From Staphylococcus kloosii (lineage in GTDB: Bacteria > Bacillota > Bacilli > Staphylococcales > Staphylococcaceae), in the NCBI RefSeq assembly GCF_003019255.1, contig NZ_CP027846.1:1116001-1180000 (forward strand): DNA of 64,000 bases, in the 5' to 3' direction. Every line of letters begins with the position of its first letter. Position 1 is the stretch's first letter. The notes under the pieces were generated by a model. The model saw only the letters and a program-made list of their open reading frames with translations, ran no database searches and had not been told where the DNA came from. Of this stretch, positions 40,525 through 49,152 are shown piece by piece. The translations under genes were made by a program, and so were the position numbers.

Positions 40525-40598
40525 TTTAAATGTTTTGATTGGTAAAATGATATTTACTTACTATCTAGTTTTGAATGTATAACTTTTATACATCATTG

Positions 40599-40713
40599 TC
40601 TGGTGACAATGGCAAGGAGGTCACACCTGTTCCCATGCCGAACACAGAAGTTAAGCTCCTTAGCGCCGATGGTAGTCGGACTTACGTCCCGCTAGAGTAG
40701 GACGTTGCCAGGC
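40599..40713 (+). rRNA. rrf: 5S ribosomal RNA
   Basis: This 115-base gene starts at TCTGGTGACAATGGCAAGG and ends at GACGTTGCCAGGC; the terminal strands pair (TCTGGTGAC with GTTGCCAGGC). The conserved loop CCCATGCCGAACACAGAAG is intact. Parts of it recur downstream in damaged form. Confidence 0.96.
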
Positions 40714-40718
40714 AATCA

Positions 40719-40743
40719 AGAGACCCAAGGGTCTCTTTTTTTT
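40719..40743 (+). terminator. Terminator of the rRNA operon
   Basis: Perfect arms AGAGACCC and GGGTCTCT with a two-base loop, followed by T residues, 5 bases after 5S. Confidence 0.93.
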
Positions 40744-40847
40744 ATGCCTAAAAGGAGCTTAACTTCTTAAAGTAATGTTTAGAACACTTTAAAACATTTT
40801 AAGACCGAAGGTCTTTATATTAACTACAAATAGAATATTAAACCTTT

Positions 40848-41043
40848 GGCGCAGAGAAAGCGTTTGAAGATGACGAACTCAGTGCATCGCGCCACGCGCT
40901 TACGAGCAGGTAAGCAAGTAAGCGAGGCATGCAAGTGAGGAAAGATGCGAGCGCTTGCCTCAAGCCAAGGAAGCTTCTTAGCGCCGATGGTAGCAGACTT
41001 ACATCCCGCTAATAATAGAGGAACACAGGTGAATAACACCTGT
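40848..41043 (+). repeat. Post-5S repeat module, copy A core
   Basis: This 196-base core recurs 359 bases later with only two differences. It has no credible gene. Its 3' part (40971-41011) is a damaged copy of the 5S rRNA segment 40653-40694; a 59-base insert with hairpin ACACAGGTG/CACCTGTGT follows, and the 5S 3' end (GTTGCCAGGCAATC) then resumes at 41071-41084. The 5' part is richer in G+C than the surroundings and contains CGCTTAC/GTAAGCG arms. Confidence 0.85.
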
Positions 41044-41070
41044 GTAAGTCCCACTAAACTTAAAGAGTGG

Positions 41071-41110
41071 GTTGCCAGGCAATCAAGAGAGCAAAAGGTC
41101 TCTTTTTTTT
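41071..41110 (+). pseudogene. Duplicate 5S 3' end plus terminator
   Basis: GTTGCCAGGCAATCAAGAGA repeats the end of 5S rRNA and its flank, and is followed by a second, weaker terminator (arms AGAGA and TCTCT, eight T). Together with 40971-41011 it forms the 3' half of a 5S pseudogene interrupted by about 59 bases. Confidence 0.8.
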
Positions 41111-41206
41111 ATGCCTAAAGGAGCTTAACTTCGTAAAGTAATTATTAAATTACATTAAGACCGTAGGTCTTTTAATATAAATTGAAAATAAAACATTAAA
41201 CCCATT

Positions 41207-41402
41207 GGCGCAGAGAAAGCGTTTGAAGATGACGAACTCAGTGCATCGCGCCACGCGCTTACGAGCAGGTAAGCAAGTAAGCGAGGCAAGCAAGTGAGGA
41301 AAGATGCGAGCGCTTGCCTCAAGCCAAGGAAGCTTCTTAGCGCCGATGGTAGCAGACTTACATCCCGCTAATAATAGAGGAACACAGGTGAATAACACCT
41401 GC
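41207..41402 (+). repeat. Post-5S repeat module, copy B core
   Basis: This is the second copy of the 196-base core, with two substitutions relative to copy A. Here the arms GAGGCAAGC (41283-41291) and GCTTGCCTC (41312-41320) pair perfectly, while copy A has one mismatch. It contains the 5S-like segment 41330-41370 but not the 5S 3' end; it runs straight into the 69-bp repeats instead. Confidence 0.85.
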
Positions 41403-41403
41403 G

Positions 41404-41600
41404 TAAGTATCACTAACCTCATAAATGAGGAAGTGACACTTTAAAAGGAATACAGTTGCCAGTGCAACTGCATAAGTCCCACTAACCTTATAAATAAGGA
41501 AGTGACACTTTAAAAGGAATACAGTTGCTAGTGCAACTGCATAAGTCCCACTAACCTCATAAATGAGGAAGTGGTACTTTAGTGGTACTTTAGTGGGACT
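41404..41600 (+). repeat. 69-bp tandem repeat, about 2.8 copies
   Basis: Units begin at 41404, 41473 and 41542 with TAAGT and CACTAAC blocks; the third is partial. Each full unit holds two small palindromes, CCTCAT/ATGAGG and CAGTTGC/GCAACTG (the latter with a four-base loop). The opening block TAAGTCCCACTAA also occurs in the insert of module A, so the two repeat types are related. No gene is seen. Confidence 0.9.
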
Positions 41601-41602
41601 TT

Positions 41603-41641
41603 AAAAAAAGGTTCTATACACTTTCGTATATAGAACCTTTT
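41603..41641 (-). terminator. Terminator of the ilv-leu operon
   Basis: Arms AAAAGGTTCTATA and TATAGAACCTTTT enclose a short loop; on the minus strand the stem is followed by a T-run. It lies directly after ilvA. Confidence 0.92.
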
Positions 41642-41643
41642 AA

Positions 41644-42912
41644 TTAAATTAATAATGAATAAAGCATTTTGTTTTCATTAATATAAATATTAGATGGATC
41701 AAATTCAGTAACATTGGCTTTTAAATTATCCAAGTCACTATGGTTGTTTAGTTGAATACCAATTATAACGGTACCTGTATTTTGAGATGATTTTTTGAGA
41801 TATTCAAATTTAGTAATATCATCTTTAGGTCCAAGTACGTCGTTTACAAATTCGCGTAAAGCGCCTGGTCTTTGTGGGAAGTTCAAGATAAAGTAATGTT
41901 TCATTTCTTCGAATAGTAATGAACGTTCTTCAATCTCTTTCATTCTGTTAATATCATTATTACCACCACTTACGATACAAACGACGTTTTTGCCTTTAAT
42001 TTTAGATTTATATTGCTCTAATGCAGATACACTTAATGCACCAGCGGGTTCTGCAATAATAGCTTGTTTAGAATACATATCTAATATTGTAGAACAAACG
42101 GCACCTTCATCTACTTGTACGTATTCATCTACAACTTTTTGAGCAATGTCATAAGTAATTTCTCCGACTCGTGCAACGGATGCACCATCGACGAATTTTT
42201 CGATATTTTCTAATGTAACAATTTTATTTTCAACAACTACTGATTCATACATGCTGCTTGCACCAGCTGGTTCAACACCTACAATTGATGTATCTTTCGA
42301 ATGGTCTTTAAAATAAGTACCTACGCCTGAAATAAGACCACCGCCACCGATAGCAGCAAATAGATAATCAAAGTGAATATCGTCCTCTTTAGATTGTTCA
42401 ATAATTTCTTTGGCTAACGTACCTTGTCCTGCAATTGTATAAATATTATTGAAAGGGTCAATGAAATTCATTGCGTAATCTTGTGTATATGTGAGTGCTT
42501 CTTTTAAGCATTCATCGAATGTATCACCTGTTAAAACAACCTCAACATTACTGCCACCAAAGAATTTTACTTGGTTTATTTTTTGAAGTGGGGTTGTTAC
42601 AGGCATAAAGATTACAGCAGTTAAATTTAATTTACTCGCTGTGTATGCTACACCTTGTGCGTGATTTCCTGCACTAGCACAAGTTATACCATTTTGTCGG
42701 TCTTTCTCATTTAAAGCGATAATTGCGTTATAAGCACCTCGAAGTTTAAATGAACGTACCCACTGAAGATCTTCGCGTTTTAAGTAAACGTTACAATCAT
42801 ATTTATGTGATAGATAGTGATCTTTTTGTAGGGGTGTTTCTTTTGCAACATCTTTTAAATTTAAAAAAGCTTCATCTATATCTTTGGATGATACTGTAGT
42901 TTTAACTGTCAT
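41644..42912 (-). CDS. ilvA: Threonine dehydratase, biosynthetic
   Basis: IlvA deaminates threonine to 2-oxobutanoate, the entry to isoleucine synthesis. The 422-residue PLP enzyme has Lys56 in VRSFKLRGAYNA, the phosphate-binding GGGGLISG loop and one ACT-like regulatory domain (about 335-422, HYFILNFPQRPGALREF), which suggests isoleucine feedback. The ATG at 42912 is preferred over GTG 42921, because AAAGGTG lies at a normal distance and the N-terminus then matches S. aureus. It is the last gene of the operon. Confidence 0.95.
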   Translation of the reverse strand: MTVKTTVSSKDIDEAFLNLKDVAKETPLQKDHYLSHKYDCNVYLKREDLQWVRSFKLRGAYNAIIALNEKDRQNGITCASAGNHAQGVAYTASKLNLTAVIFMPVTTPLQKINQVKFFGGSNVEVVLTGDTFDECLKEALTYTQDYAMNFIDPFNNIYTIAGQGTLAKEIIEQSKEDDIHFDYLFAAIGGGGLISGVGTYFKDHSKDTSIVGVEPAGASSMYESVVVENKIVTLENIEKFVDGASVARVGEITYDIAQKVVDEYVQVDEGAVCSTILDMYSKQAIIAEPAGALSVSALEQYKSKIKGKNVVCIVSGGNNDINRMKEIEERSLLFEEMKHYFILNFPQRPGALREFVNDVLGPKDDITKFEYLKKSSQNTGTVIIGIQLNNHSDLDNLKANVTEFDPSNIYINENKMLYSLLI

Positions 42913-42941
42913 AAATTTCACACCTTTACTTTTGAATTTCT

Positions 42942-43520
42942 TTATTGAAATGCTTTTGCATTTTCATAAGCTGCAATTTCATCTTCATATTGCAGTGTTA
43001 CTGCTATATCATCTAAACCATTTACGAGTTTGTTTTTCCACGTAGCATCAATATCGAAATGGAAAGATTTTTCAGGAGTTGATACGGTCTGATTAGGTAA
43101 ATCTACTGTTATTTCTGAGTATGAAGCCAAATGTTTTCTAGCATCTTCATCTAAAGAAATAGGTAACATACCATTTTTTGTACAATTCATATAGAAAATA
43201 TCACTATAACTACCAGCGATTATAATATCGAATCCATAGTCTTTAATTGCCCATGCTGCGTGTTCTCTACTAGAACCACAACCGAAATTATCGCCAGTAA
43301 CTAGTATTGATGCGCCTTCATATTCAGGTTTATTAGGGTTAAAGTCTGGGTTGTCAGAACCATCATCTAAATAGCGCCATTCATCAAATGCGAAAGGGCC
43401 GAAACCAGTTTTAGAAATTCTTTTCAAATGAACTTTAGGAATAATTTGGTCAGTGTCAATATTATCATGGAAAAGTGGTACTATTTTTCCAGTATATGTT
43501 GTGATTGGTTTTACATCCAT
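42942..43520 (-). CDS. leuD: 3-isopropylmalate dehydratase small subunit
   Basis: LeuD pairs with LeuC to isomerise 2- and 3-isopropylmalate in leucine synthesis. The 192-residue protein has the aconitase swivel-domain pattern (DNIDTDQIIPKVHLKRI and GDNFGCGSSREHAAWAIKDYG). The ATG at 43520 follows an AAGGTGG site located inside leuC; a longer in-frame extension has no such site. The gene starts one base after the leuC stop. Confidence 0.96.
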   Translation of the reverse strand: MDVKPITTYTGKIVPLFHDNIDTDQIIPKVHLKRISKTGFGPFAFDEWRYLDDGSDNPDFNPNKPEYEGASILVTGDNFGCGSSREHAAWAIKDYGFDIIIAGSYSDIFYMNCTKNGMLPISLDEDARKHLASYSEITVDLPNQTVSTPEKSFHFDIDATWKNKLVNGLDDIAVTLQYEDEIAAYENAKAFQ

Positions 43521-43521
43521 G

Positions 43522-44892
43522 TTAAACGACCACCTTTCTAACATCTACGAATTTACCATTGATTGCGGCAGCAGCTGCCATTGCAGGGGAGACAAGATGT
43601 GTACGTGCACCTTTACCTTGACGTCCTTCAAAGTTTCTATTACTTGTAGAAGCACAATGTACACCATTAGGTACTTGGTCTGGGTTCATGCCTAGACACA
43701 TTGAACAACCTGGCTCTCTCCAATCAAAACCTGCTTCTTTAAATATTTTATCGATACCTAGCTTTTCAGCTTCGTGCTTAACTGTTCTTGAGCCTGGAAC
43801 AACGATAGCAGTAATATTTGGGTGAACTTTATTTCCTTTTACGATGTGACTTGCTTCCACTAAGTCAGAAAGTCTAGCATTTGTACATGAACCTAAGAAT
43901 ACATAGCCTAATTCAATATCTTCTGCTTTTTGACCAGGTTGTAGACCCATATAGTCATATGCGCGTTCATCATTAACATTTTTAATCTCAGGGAAAGGTG
44001 TGTTAAAACTAACACCCATTTCAGGATTAGTGCCCCAAGTAACTTGAGGTTCTAGATCAGTTACATCCATTTCGATAACTTTATCGAATTGAGCGTCGTC
44101 ATCTGTATATAATTCACGCCATTCATCAACATCATATTGATAATTTGTAGCATATGGACGACCTTTGACATATTCAAATGTAGTTTCATCAGGTTGCATC
44201 ATTCCGTATTTTGCACCTGCTTCAATTGCCATATTACAAATTGTCATACGTGCTTCCATAGAAAGGTTACGAATTGTTTCTCCAGAAAACTCTAGGGCAT
44301 AACCTGTACCAAAATCTACACCATATTGATTAATAAGATATAGAATTATATCTTTAGCATAGACGCCAGTTGGTAGTTTACCTTTAACGTCAATTTTAAG
44401 ATTTTTAGGTTTAGTTTGCCACAATGTTTGTGTTGCAAAAACATGTTCAACTTCACTCGTACCAATACCAAAGGCAATGGCACCGAATGCACCATGTGTA
44501 GCAGTATGTGAGTCACCACATACTATTGTTTTGCCCGGTTGAGTTAAACCAGTTTCTGGTCCAACCATGTGTACAATACCTTGTTCATCTGAGCCCATAT
44601 CAAAAATATGAACACCGAATGCTTTAGCATTTTCTTGCAAAGTTGTGATTTGTTTATTTGCAATTTCATCCTTAATATTAAAAATATCAACGGTAGGCAC
44701 GTTATGATCTAACGTTGCATAAGTTAGATCTGGTCTTCTAAGTTGTCTATTCTGAAGTCTAAGTCCTTCAAATGCTTGAGGAGATGTAACTTCATGAATT
44801 AAATGTAAGTCAATGTATAATAACTGCGGAGAACCTTCTTCCCCAGTCAAAACGTGTTTGTTCCAAACTTTATCGAATAGTGTTTTACCCAT
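43522..44892 (-). CDS. leuC: 3-isopropylmalate dehydratase large subunit
   Basis: LeuC is the aconitase-like catalytic subunit that carries a 4Fe-4S cluster. The 456-residue protein has the three cluster cysteines in VFLGSCTNARL and EPGCSMCLGMN, and the substrate-binding HTATHGAFGAIAFGIGTSE segment. AAAGGAGGAG lies before the ATG. It follows leuB by 15 bases and is coupled to leuD. Confidence 0.97.
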   Translation of the reverse strand: MGKTLFDKVWNKHVLTGEEGSPQLLYIDLHLIHEVTSPQAFEGLRLQNRQLRRPDLTYATLDHNVPTVDIFNIKDEIANKQITTLQENAKAFGVHIFDMGSDEQGIVHMVGPETGLTQPGKTIVCGDSHTATHGAFGAIAFGIGTSEVEHVFATQTLWQTKPKNLKIDVKGKLPTGVYAKDIILYLINQYGVDFGTGYALEFSGETIRNLSMEARMTICNMAIEAGAKYGMMQPDETTFEYVKGRPYATNYQYDVDEWRELYTDDDAQFDKVIEMDVTDLEPQVTWGTNPEMGVSFNTPFPEIKNVNDERAYDYMGLQPGQKAEDIELGYVFLGSCTNARLSDLVEASHIVKGNKVHPNITAIVVPGSRTVKHEAEKLGIDKIFKEAGFDWREPGCSMCLGMNPDQVPNGVHCASTSNRNFEGRQGKGARTHLVSPAMAAAAAINGKFVDVRKVVV

Positions 44893-44907
44893 ATGACATC
44901 TCCTCCT

Positions 44908-45948
44908 TTATATATTTTCTTTCACAAATTGAAAGACTTCTGTAGTAGTACTTTGACCTCCAAGGTCACTTGTCGTCTTGCCATCTTTAATAAGTTGATA
45001 AACTGTTTGTTCTAAATGTGATGCTGCTTGTTCTTCGCCAAAACTTTCTCGTAGACACATAGCTACGGATAGTAACATACCAAATGGATTTGCTTTGTTT
45101 TGGTTTGCAATGTCAGGCGCAGAACCGTGTATAGGTTCGTAAAGTCTTGTTCCTTGTTCACTAAAACTAGCTGATGGTGACAAACCTAAAGAACCTGGCA
45201 TAACAGAAGCTTCATCACTTAAAATATCACCAAATAGATTTTCAGTTACAATAACGTCAAATTGAGTTGGATTAGTAATTAAATGCATTGCGCAAGCATC
45301 AACAAGTAGGTGATTGACTTCAACATCTGGATATTCTGTCGCTACATTATTAATAACTTGGCGCCATAATTTACTAGATGATAAAACGTTCTCTTTATCT
45401 ACTGATGTGAGCTTTTTATTACGCTTTTGTGCTAGTTTAAATGCAACATGTGCGATACGTTCAATTTCTGGTTTTGTATATGTTAATGAATCTAATGCTT
45501 GATCTTGATTCCAATGTTTTGGTTCACCGAAATAAATACCACCAGTTAACTCACGAACGATTACAAAATCTGTACCAGTTACTCGTGATTCTTTAATAGG
45601 GGACAAATGACTTGTACCTTGAGTTACTGTTGTAGGTCTAATATTTGCAAAGAGACCTAGTGTTTTTCTAATACCTAATAGGCCTTGTTCAGGTCTGTTA
45701 TTTGGGTCAGTCCATTTTGGTCCACCAACTGAACCTAAAAGTATAGCATCGGCATTTTGACAAGCCGTTAATGTGTCATCTGGTAATGGTGTACCATGAT
45801 TATCGATAGCGATACCACCGAAATCATATTCTTCAACAGAGTAATCGAAATTAAATTTTTTACTTAGTTGTTCTAAGATTTCTAATGAACCACTCATAAT
45901 TTCAGGTCCTATACCATCTCCAGGTAATGAAACTATGTTATAACTCAT
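44908..45948 (-). CDS. leuB: 3-isopropylmalate dehydrogenase
   Basis: LeuB oxidises and decarboxylates 3-isopropylmalate with NAD. The 346-residue protein has LPGDGIGPEIM at the N-terminus, the arginine-rich substrate region, and the metal/NAD motif NLFGDILSDEASVMPGSLGLSPSAS with EPIHGSAPDIA. Its start overlaps the leuA stop by four bases (ATGA), so translation is coupled. Confidence 0.97.
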   Translation of the reverse strand: MSYNIVSLPGDGIGPEIMSGSLEILEQLSKKFNFDYSVEEYDFGGIAIDNHGTPLPDDTLTACQNADAILLGSVGGPKWTDPNNRPEQGLLGIRKTLGLFANIRPTTVTQGTSHLSPIKESRVTGTDFVIVRELTGGIYFGEPKHWNQDQALDSLTYTKPEIERIAHVAFKLAQKRNKKLTSVDKENVLSSSKLWRQVINNVATEYPDVEVNHLLVDACAMHLITNPTQFDVIVTENLFGDILSDEASVMPGSLGLSPSASFSEQGTRLYEPIHGSAPDIANQNKANPFGMLLSVAMCLRESFGEEQAASHLEQTVYQLIKDGKTTSDLGGQSTTTEVFQFVKENI

Positions 45949-47480
45949 GACTTTATGCCTTCTTTCTCAGTTGATTCATTTACATATTTGGCTTGAGCTT
46001 CTACATATGATTTACAAGAAGCTAGTAAGATATCATGGTCGATACCTACGCCTGAGACAATTTGGTCATCAATTTTAAGTTGAACGTGTACTTCCGCTTG
46101 TGCGTCAGAGCCTTCAGTAACGGAATCAATGGTATAATCTAATAGTTCAGTTTCTCTATCGAAAATACGGTCCACTGCATTATATACAGCGACGATTGAT
46201 CCTGTACCAATACTAGAATCTTGATAAGTATTACCATCTTTGTCTTTAATGACTACTACAGCACTTTGTAGGCCATTAGAGACGAATTGTAATTGTAATG
46301 TATCTACTTGATAGCTTGCACTTTGTTCATGAGATGTACCTTGGATTAATGCATGTATATCTCTGTCTGTAACTGCTTTTTTCTTATCTGCAATTTCTTT
46401 AAATTGCTTGAATAGAACTTTTTGTTCTTCAGGTTCTACATCATAACCTAAAGCAGTAAGTTTTTCTGCAAAAGCATGTTTACCAGATAGTTTGCCTAGT
46501 GGTAATTCTGTCGTTTTAACACCGACAAGTTGTGGTGTCATAATTTCATAAGTTTCAGGGTTTTTAAGTACACCATCTTGGTGAATTCCTGATTCGTGGC
46601 TGAATGCATTTTGTCCGACAATTGCTTTGTTTTTAGGGACTCGAATACCTGCGTAACGGGCAATCAAATCAGAAGTTTGTTTTGTTTCGGCTAAATTGAT
46701 TTTTGATTGGTTTTGGTAATGATCTTGGCGAACGTAAAGGCCAAGTGCAACTTCTTCAAGTGCCGTATTACCTGCACGTTCTCCAATACCATTTAAAGTA
46801 CCTTCAATACGTTTAGCACCATTTTCGATTGCTGCCATACTATTAGCAACAGCTAATCCTAAGTCGTCATGACAATGTGCGCTATAAATTACTTCGTGAT
46901 CACTTTCGATAGTTTCGATTAATGTTTTAAATATTTTGCCATATTCAGTTGGATAACTGAAACCTACAGTGTCTGGTATATTAATAACACTTGCACCAGC
47001 ATCTACAGCTGTTTGTACAGCTTTTAATAAGAAATCTGGTTCTGTACGTGTTGCATCTTCTGGTGAAAATTGTACTACTTCGAAATATTGTTTAGCGTAC
47101 TCAACATGTTCTTTAATAGATTCAAGCACTTCATCTTGTGACATTTTAAGTTTAGAATCACGATGAATAGGGCTTGTGGCGACGAAGACGTGAATTCTAG
47201 GAATTGCAGCTTCTTTAGTTGCTTCATAAACTGCATCGATATCTGATTTTACACAACGTGCTAAGCCACATACGGCCGTAGTTGTTAATGTTTTAGCAAT
47301 GGCTTCTACCGATTTAAAACTTCCTGTGCTGGAAGCGGGGAAGCCTGCTTCTATAATATCTACTCCCCATTTTTCTAGTTGTTGAGCTATTTTTAGTCTC
47401 TCTTCGAAAGAAAAGTTGACTCCTGGTGTTTGTTCCCCGTCTCTAAGTGTTGTATCAAAAATTTGAATATGGCTACTCAT
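45945..47480 (-). CDS. leuA: 2-isopropylmalate synthase
   Basis: LeuA condenses 2-oxoisovalerate with acetyl-CoA, the first step specific to leucine. The 511-residue protein has the DTTLRDGEQTPGVNF catalytic signature, SAHCHDDLGLAVANS with the metal-binding histidines, the GIGERAGNTALEE motif and a C-terminal LeuA dimer domain (about 385-505) that usually mediates leucine feedback. The ATG at 47480 is used because AGGAG touches the earlier ATG at 47489. Confidence 0.96.
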   Translation of the reverse strand: MSSHIQIFDTTLRDGEQTPGVNFSFEERLKIAQQLEKWGVDIIEAGFPASSTGSFKSVEAIAKTLTTTAVCGLARCVKSDIDAVYEATKEAAIPRIHVFVATSPIHRDSKLKMSQDEVLESIKEHVEYAKQYFEVVQFSPEDATRTEPDFLLKAVQTAVDAGASVINIPDTVGFSYPTEYGKIFKTLIETIESDHEVIYSAHCHDDLGLAVANSMAAIENGAKRIEGTLNGIGERAGNTALEEVALGLYVRQDHYQNQSKINLAETKQTSDLIARYAGIRVPKNKAIVGQNAFSHESGIHQDGVLKNPETYEIMTPQLVGVKTTELPLGKLSGKHAFAEKLTALGYDVEPEEQKVLFKQFKEIADKKKAVTDRDIHALIQGTSHEQSASYQVDTLQLQFVSNGLQSAVVVIKDKDGNTYQDSSIGTGSIVAVYNAVDRIFDRETELLDYTIDSVTEGSDAQAEVHVQLKIDDQIVSGVGIDHDILLASCKSYVEAQAKYVNESTEKEGIKS

Positions 47481-47563
47481 TTTAAACATCTCCTAACTAT
47501 ATAATTATCCCGAAAAAGATCTCTTTAGTATGAATAATTCGTAACTGATGACGAATCACCAAT

Positions 47564-47575
47564 ACTCTATAGAGT
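47564..47575. repeat. Palindrome in the ilvC-leuA gap
   Basis: ACTCTATAGAGT is a perfect 12-base palindrome, extended by partial pairing of CACTGT and ATTGGTG around it. A perfect TTGACA (minus strand, 47584-47589) lies just upstream, but no good -10 was found at 16-18 bases. The 143-base gap is the largest in the operon. Confidence 0.45.
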
Positions 47576-47623
47576 ACAGTGATTGTCAAAATAAAGTTAC
47601 GAAACAACTAAAGTAATACTTTA

Positions 47624-48628
47624 TTATTTTTCAATACTTTTAGATTTAATAAATGGCATCATTTCTCTTAGGTCGCGACCAACTGCTTCGATTTGATGAC
47701 CATGTTGTTCTTCACGTAATTTATGGAATTCATTAAAGTTGTTTTCACTGTCTTTAATGAAACGATCACTAAAGTTACCATCTTGAATATCTTTTAATAC
47801 GGCTTTCATATTGTCTTTAACATCCGGTGTGATTACACGTGGACCTGAAACATAGTCACCAAATTCAGCTGTATTAGAAATTGAGTAACGCATGTTTTCC
47901 ATGCCACCTTCGTACATAAGGTCAACAATTAATTTCATTTCATGTAGTACTTCGAAATAAGCGATTTCTGGTTGGTAACCCGCTTCAACTAATGTTTCGA
48001 AACCAGATTGGATTAATTTTGTTACGCCACCACATAATACTGTTTGTTCACCAAATAGGTCAGTTTCAGTTTCTTCAGCAAATGATGTTTCAATAACACC
48101 AGCTCGTGTTGCGCCGATACCTTTTGCGTAACTTAATGCTACGTCTCTTGCTTCGCCACTTGCATCTTGTTCAACTGCGAATAGGGCAGGTACTGCGCTA
48201 CCTTCAGTAAATGTACGACGAACTAAATGTCCTGGACCTTTTGGTGCGATTAAGAATACATCTACTGTTGAAGGTGGTTGAATTACATCAAAGTGAATGT
48301 TGAAACCATGTGCAAATACTAATGCGTTATTATCTTCTAAGTTTGGTTCAATTTCTTCTTTATATACACTACCTTGAATTTCATCAGGCAATAGAATCAT
48401 GATTACATCAGCTTGTTTTGCTGCTTCGTCCACTGGATATACTTCAAAGCCATCATCTTTTGCTTTATTGAAAGATTTACCTGGGCGGATACCGATGATT
48501 ACATCGTAACCATTATCTTTTAAGTTTTGAGCATGAGCATGGCCTTGAGAACCATAACCGATAACTGCAATTTTCTTTCCTTGTAATGCATCTTTCGTTA
48601 CTGATTGATCATAATAAACTGTTGTCAT
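47624..48628 (-). CDS. ilvC: Ketol-acid reductoisomerase
   Basis: IlvC converts acetolactate or acetohydroxybutyrate to the dihydroxy acids, with NADPH and magnesium. The 334-residue class I enzyme has the Rossmann motif VIGYGSQGHAHAQN, the RPGKS cofactor loop and the knotted C-domain with ETDLFGEQTVLCGG and EMKLIVDLMYEGG. The ATG at 48628 follows GGAGG. A longer frame five codons upstream would start within that ribosome site. Confidence 0.97.
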   Translation of the reverse strand: MTTVYYDQSVTKDALQGKKIAVIGYGSQGHAHAQNLKDNGYDVIIGIRPGKSFNKAKDDGFEVYPVDEAAKQADVIMILLPDEIQGSVYKEEIEPNLEDNNALVFAHGFNIHFDVIQPPSTVDVFLIAPKGPGHLVRRTFTEGSAVPALFAVEQDASGEARDVALSYAKGIGATRAGVIETSFAEETETDLFGEQTVLCGGVTKLIQSGFETLVEAGYQPEIAYFEVLHEMKLIVDLMYEGGMENMRYSISNTAEFGDYVSGPRVITPDVKDNMKAVLKDIQDGNFSDRFIKDSENNFNEFHKLREEQHGHQIEAVGRDLREMMPFIKSKSIEK

Positions 48629-48678
48629 AATAAAATCCTCCATGTTTTGTTAAATTGATTTCTTAATATTCAGACAAA

Positions 48679-49152
48679 TTAAATAATGCCTGCTGAACCT
48701 GTTCTTGCTATCTGTTCTATGTTGTATGATGATAGATCATCTATTAAATTGTCCATCGTGTATTGTGGACCTGAAGCTTGAAGATAAGTAAATTGTTCTT
48801 CATCCTTCAAAATAGATACTAGCGCATCATACGGTTGGATTAGCTTTTGTAATTGTTCATTGTTTTCAGGTGTGCGTAATTTTACGAGTACTAATTCTCT
48901 GTTATAAGTATTTGTATCTGTGATATCTTCAACACTTATAATATTAATTTGCTTTTCAAGCTGCGTAATTAAATTTCTTAATACGTCACTGTCAGGCACT
49001 TCTGCCACGAAAGTAATATCAGAAATACCTTCTTCAACTGTTGGCGTGGCAGACAATGTAACAATGTTAAATTGTCTCCTGACAAAGATACTTGTTAAAC
49101 GATTTAATGTACCAGCTTTATCTCTTACTTTCGTACGAAAAGTTCTTCTCAT
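48679..49152 (-). CDS. ilvN: Acetolactate synthase regulatory subunit
   Basis: This is the small subunit that gives valine sensitivity to IlvB. The 157-residue protein has an N-terminal ACT domain (residues 1-75, VRDKAGTLNRLTSIFVRRQFNI) and a C-terminal domain of the usual size for the family. I recall the S. aureus equivalent as much shorter (about 84 residues), so this may be the fuller version. Its ATG shares one base with the ilvB stop (TAATG). Confidence 0.93.
   Translation of the reverse strand: MRRTFRTKVRDKAGTLNRLTSIFVRRQFNIVTLSATPTVEEGISDITFVAEVPDSDVLRNLITQLEKQINIISVEDITDTNTYNRELVLVKLRTPENNEQLQKLIQPYDALVSILKDEEQFTYLQASGPQYTMDNLIDDLSSYNIEQIARTGSAGII

Noticed and set aside
40824..41054. 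A 76-codon minus-strand frame in post-5S module A, with a near copy at 41150-41422
   Set aside because: Both frames lie over the duplicated 5S-derived core, have no ribosome site and end in unlike sequences. Their similarity follows from the DNA repeat. Such frames are artefacts of rRNA-flanking repeats.
41404..41600. CRISPR-like array
   Set aside because: The units are direct 69-base tandem copies with no variable spacers and no cas genes nearby.
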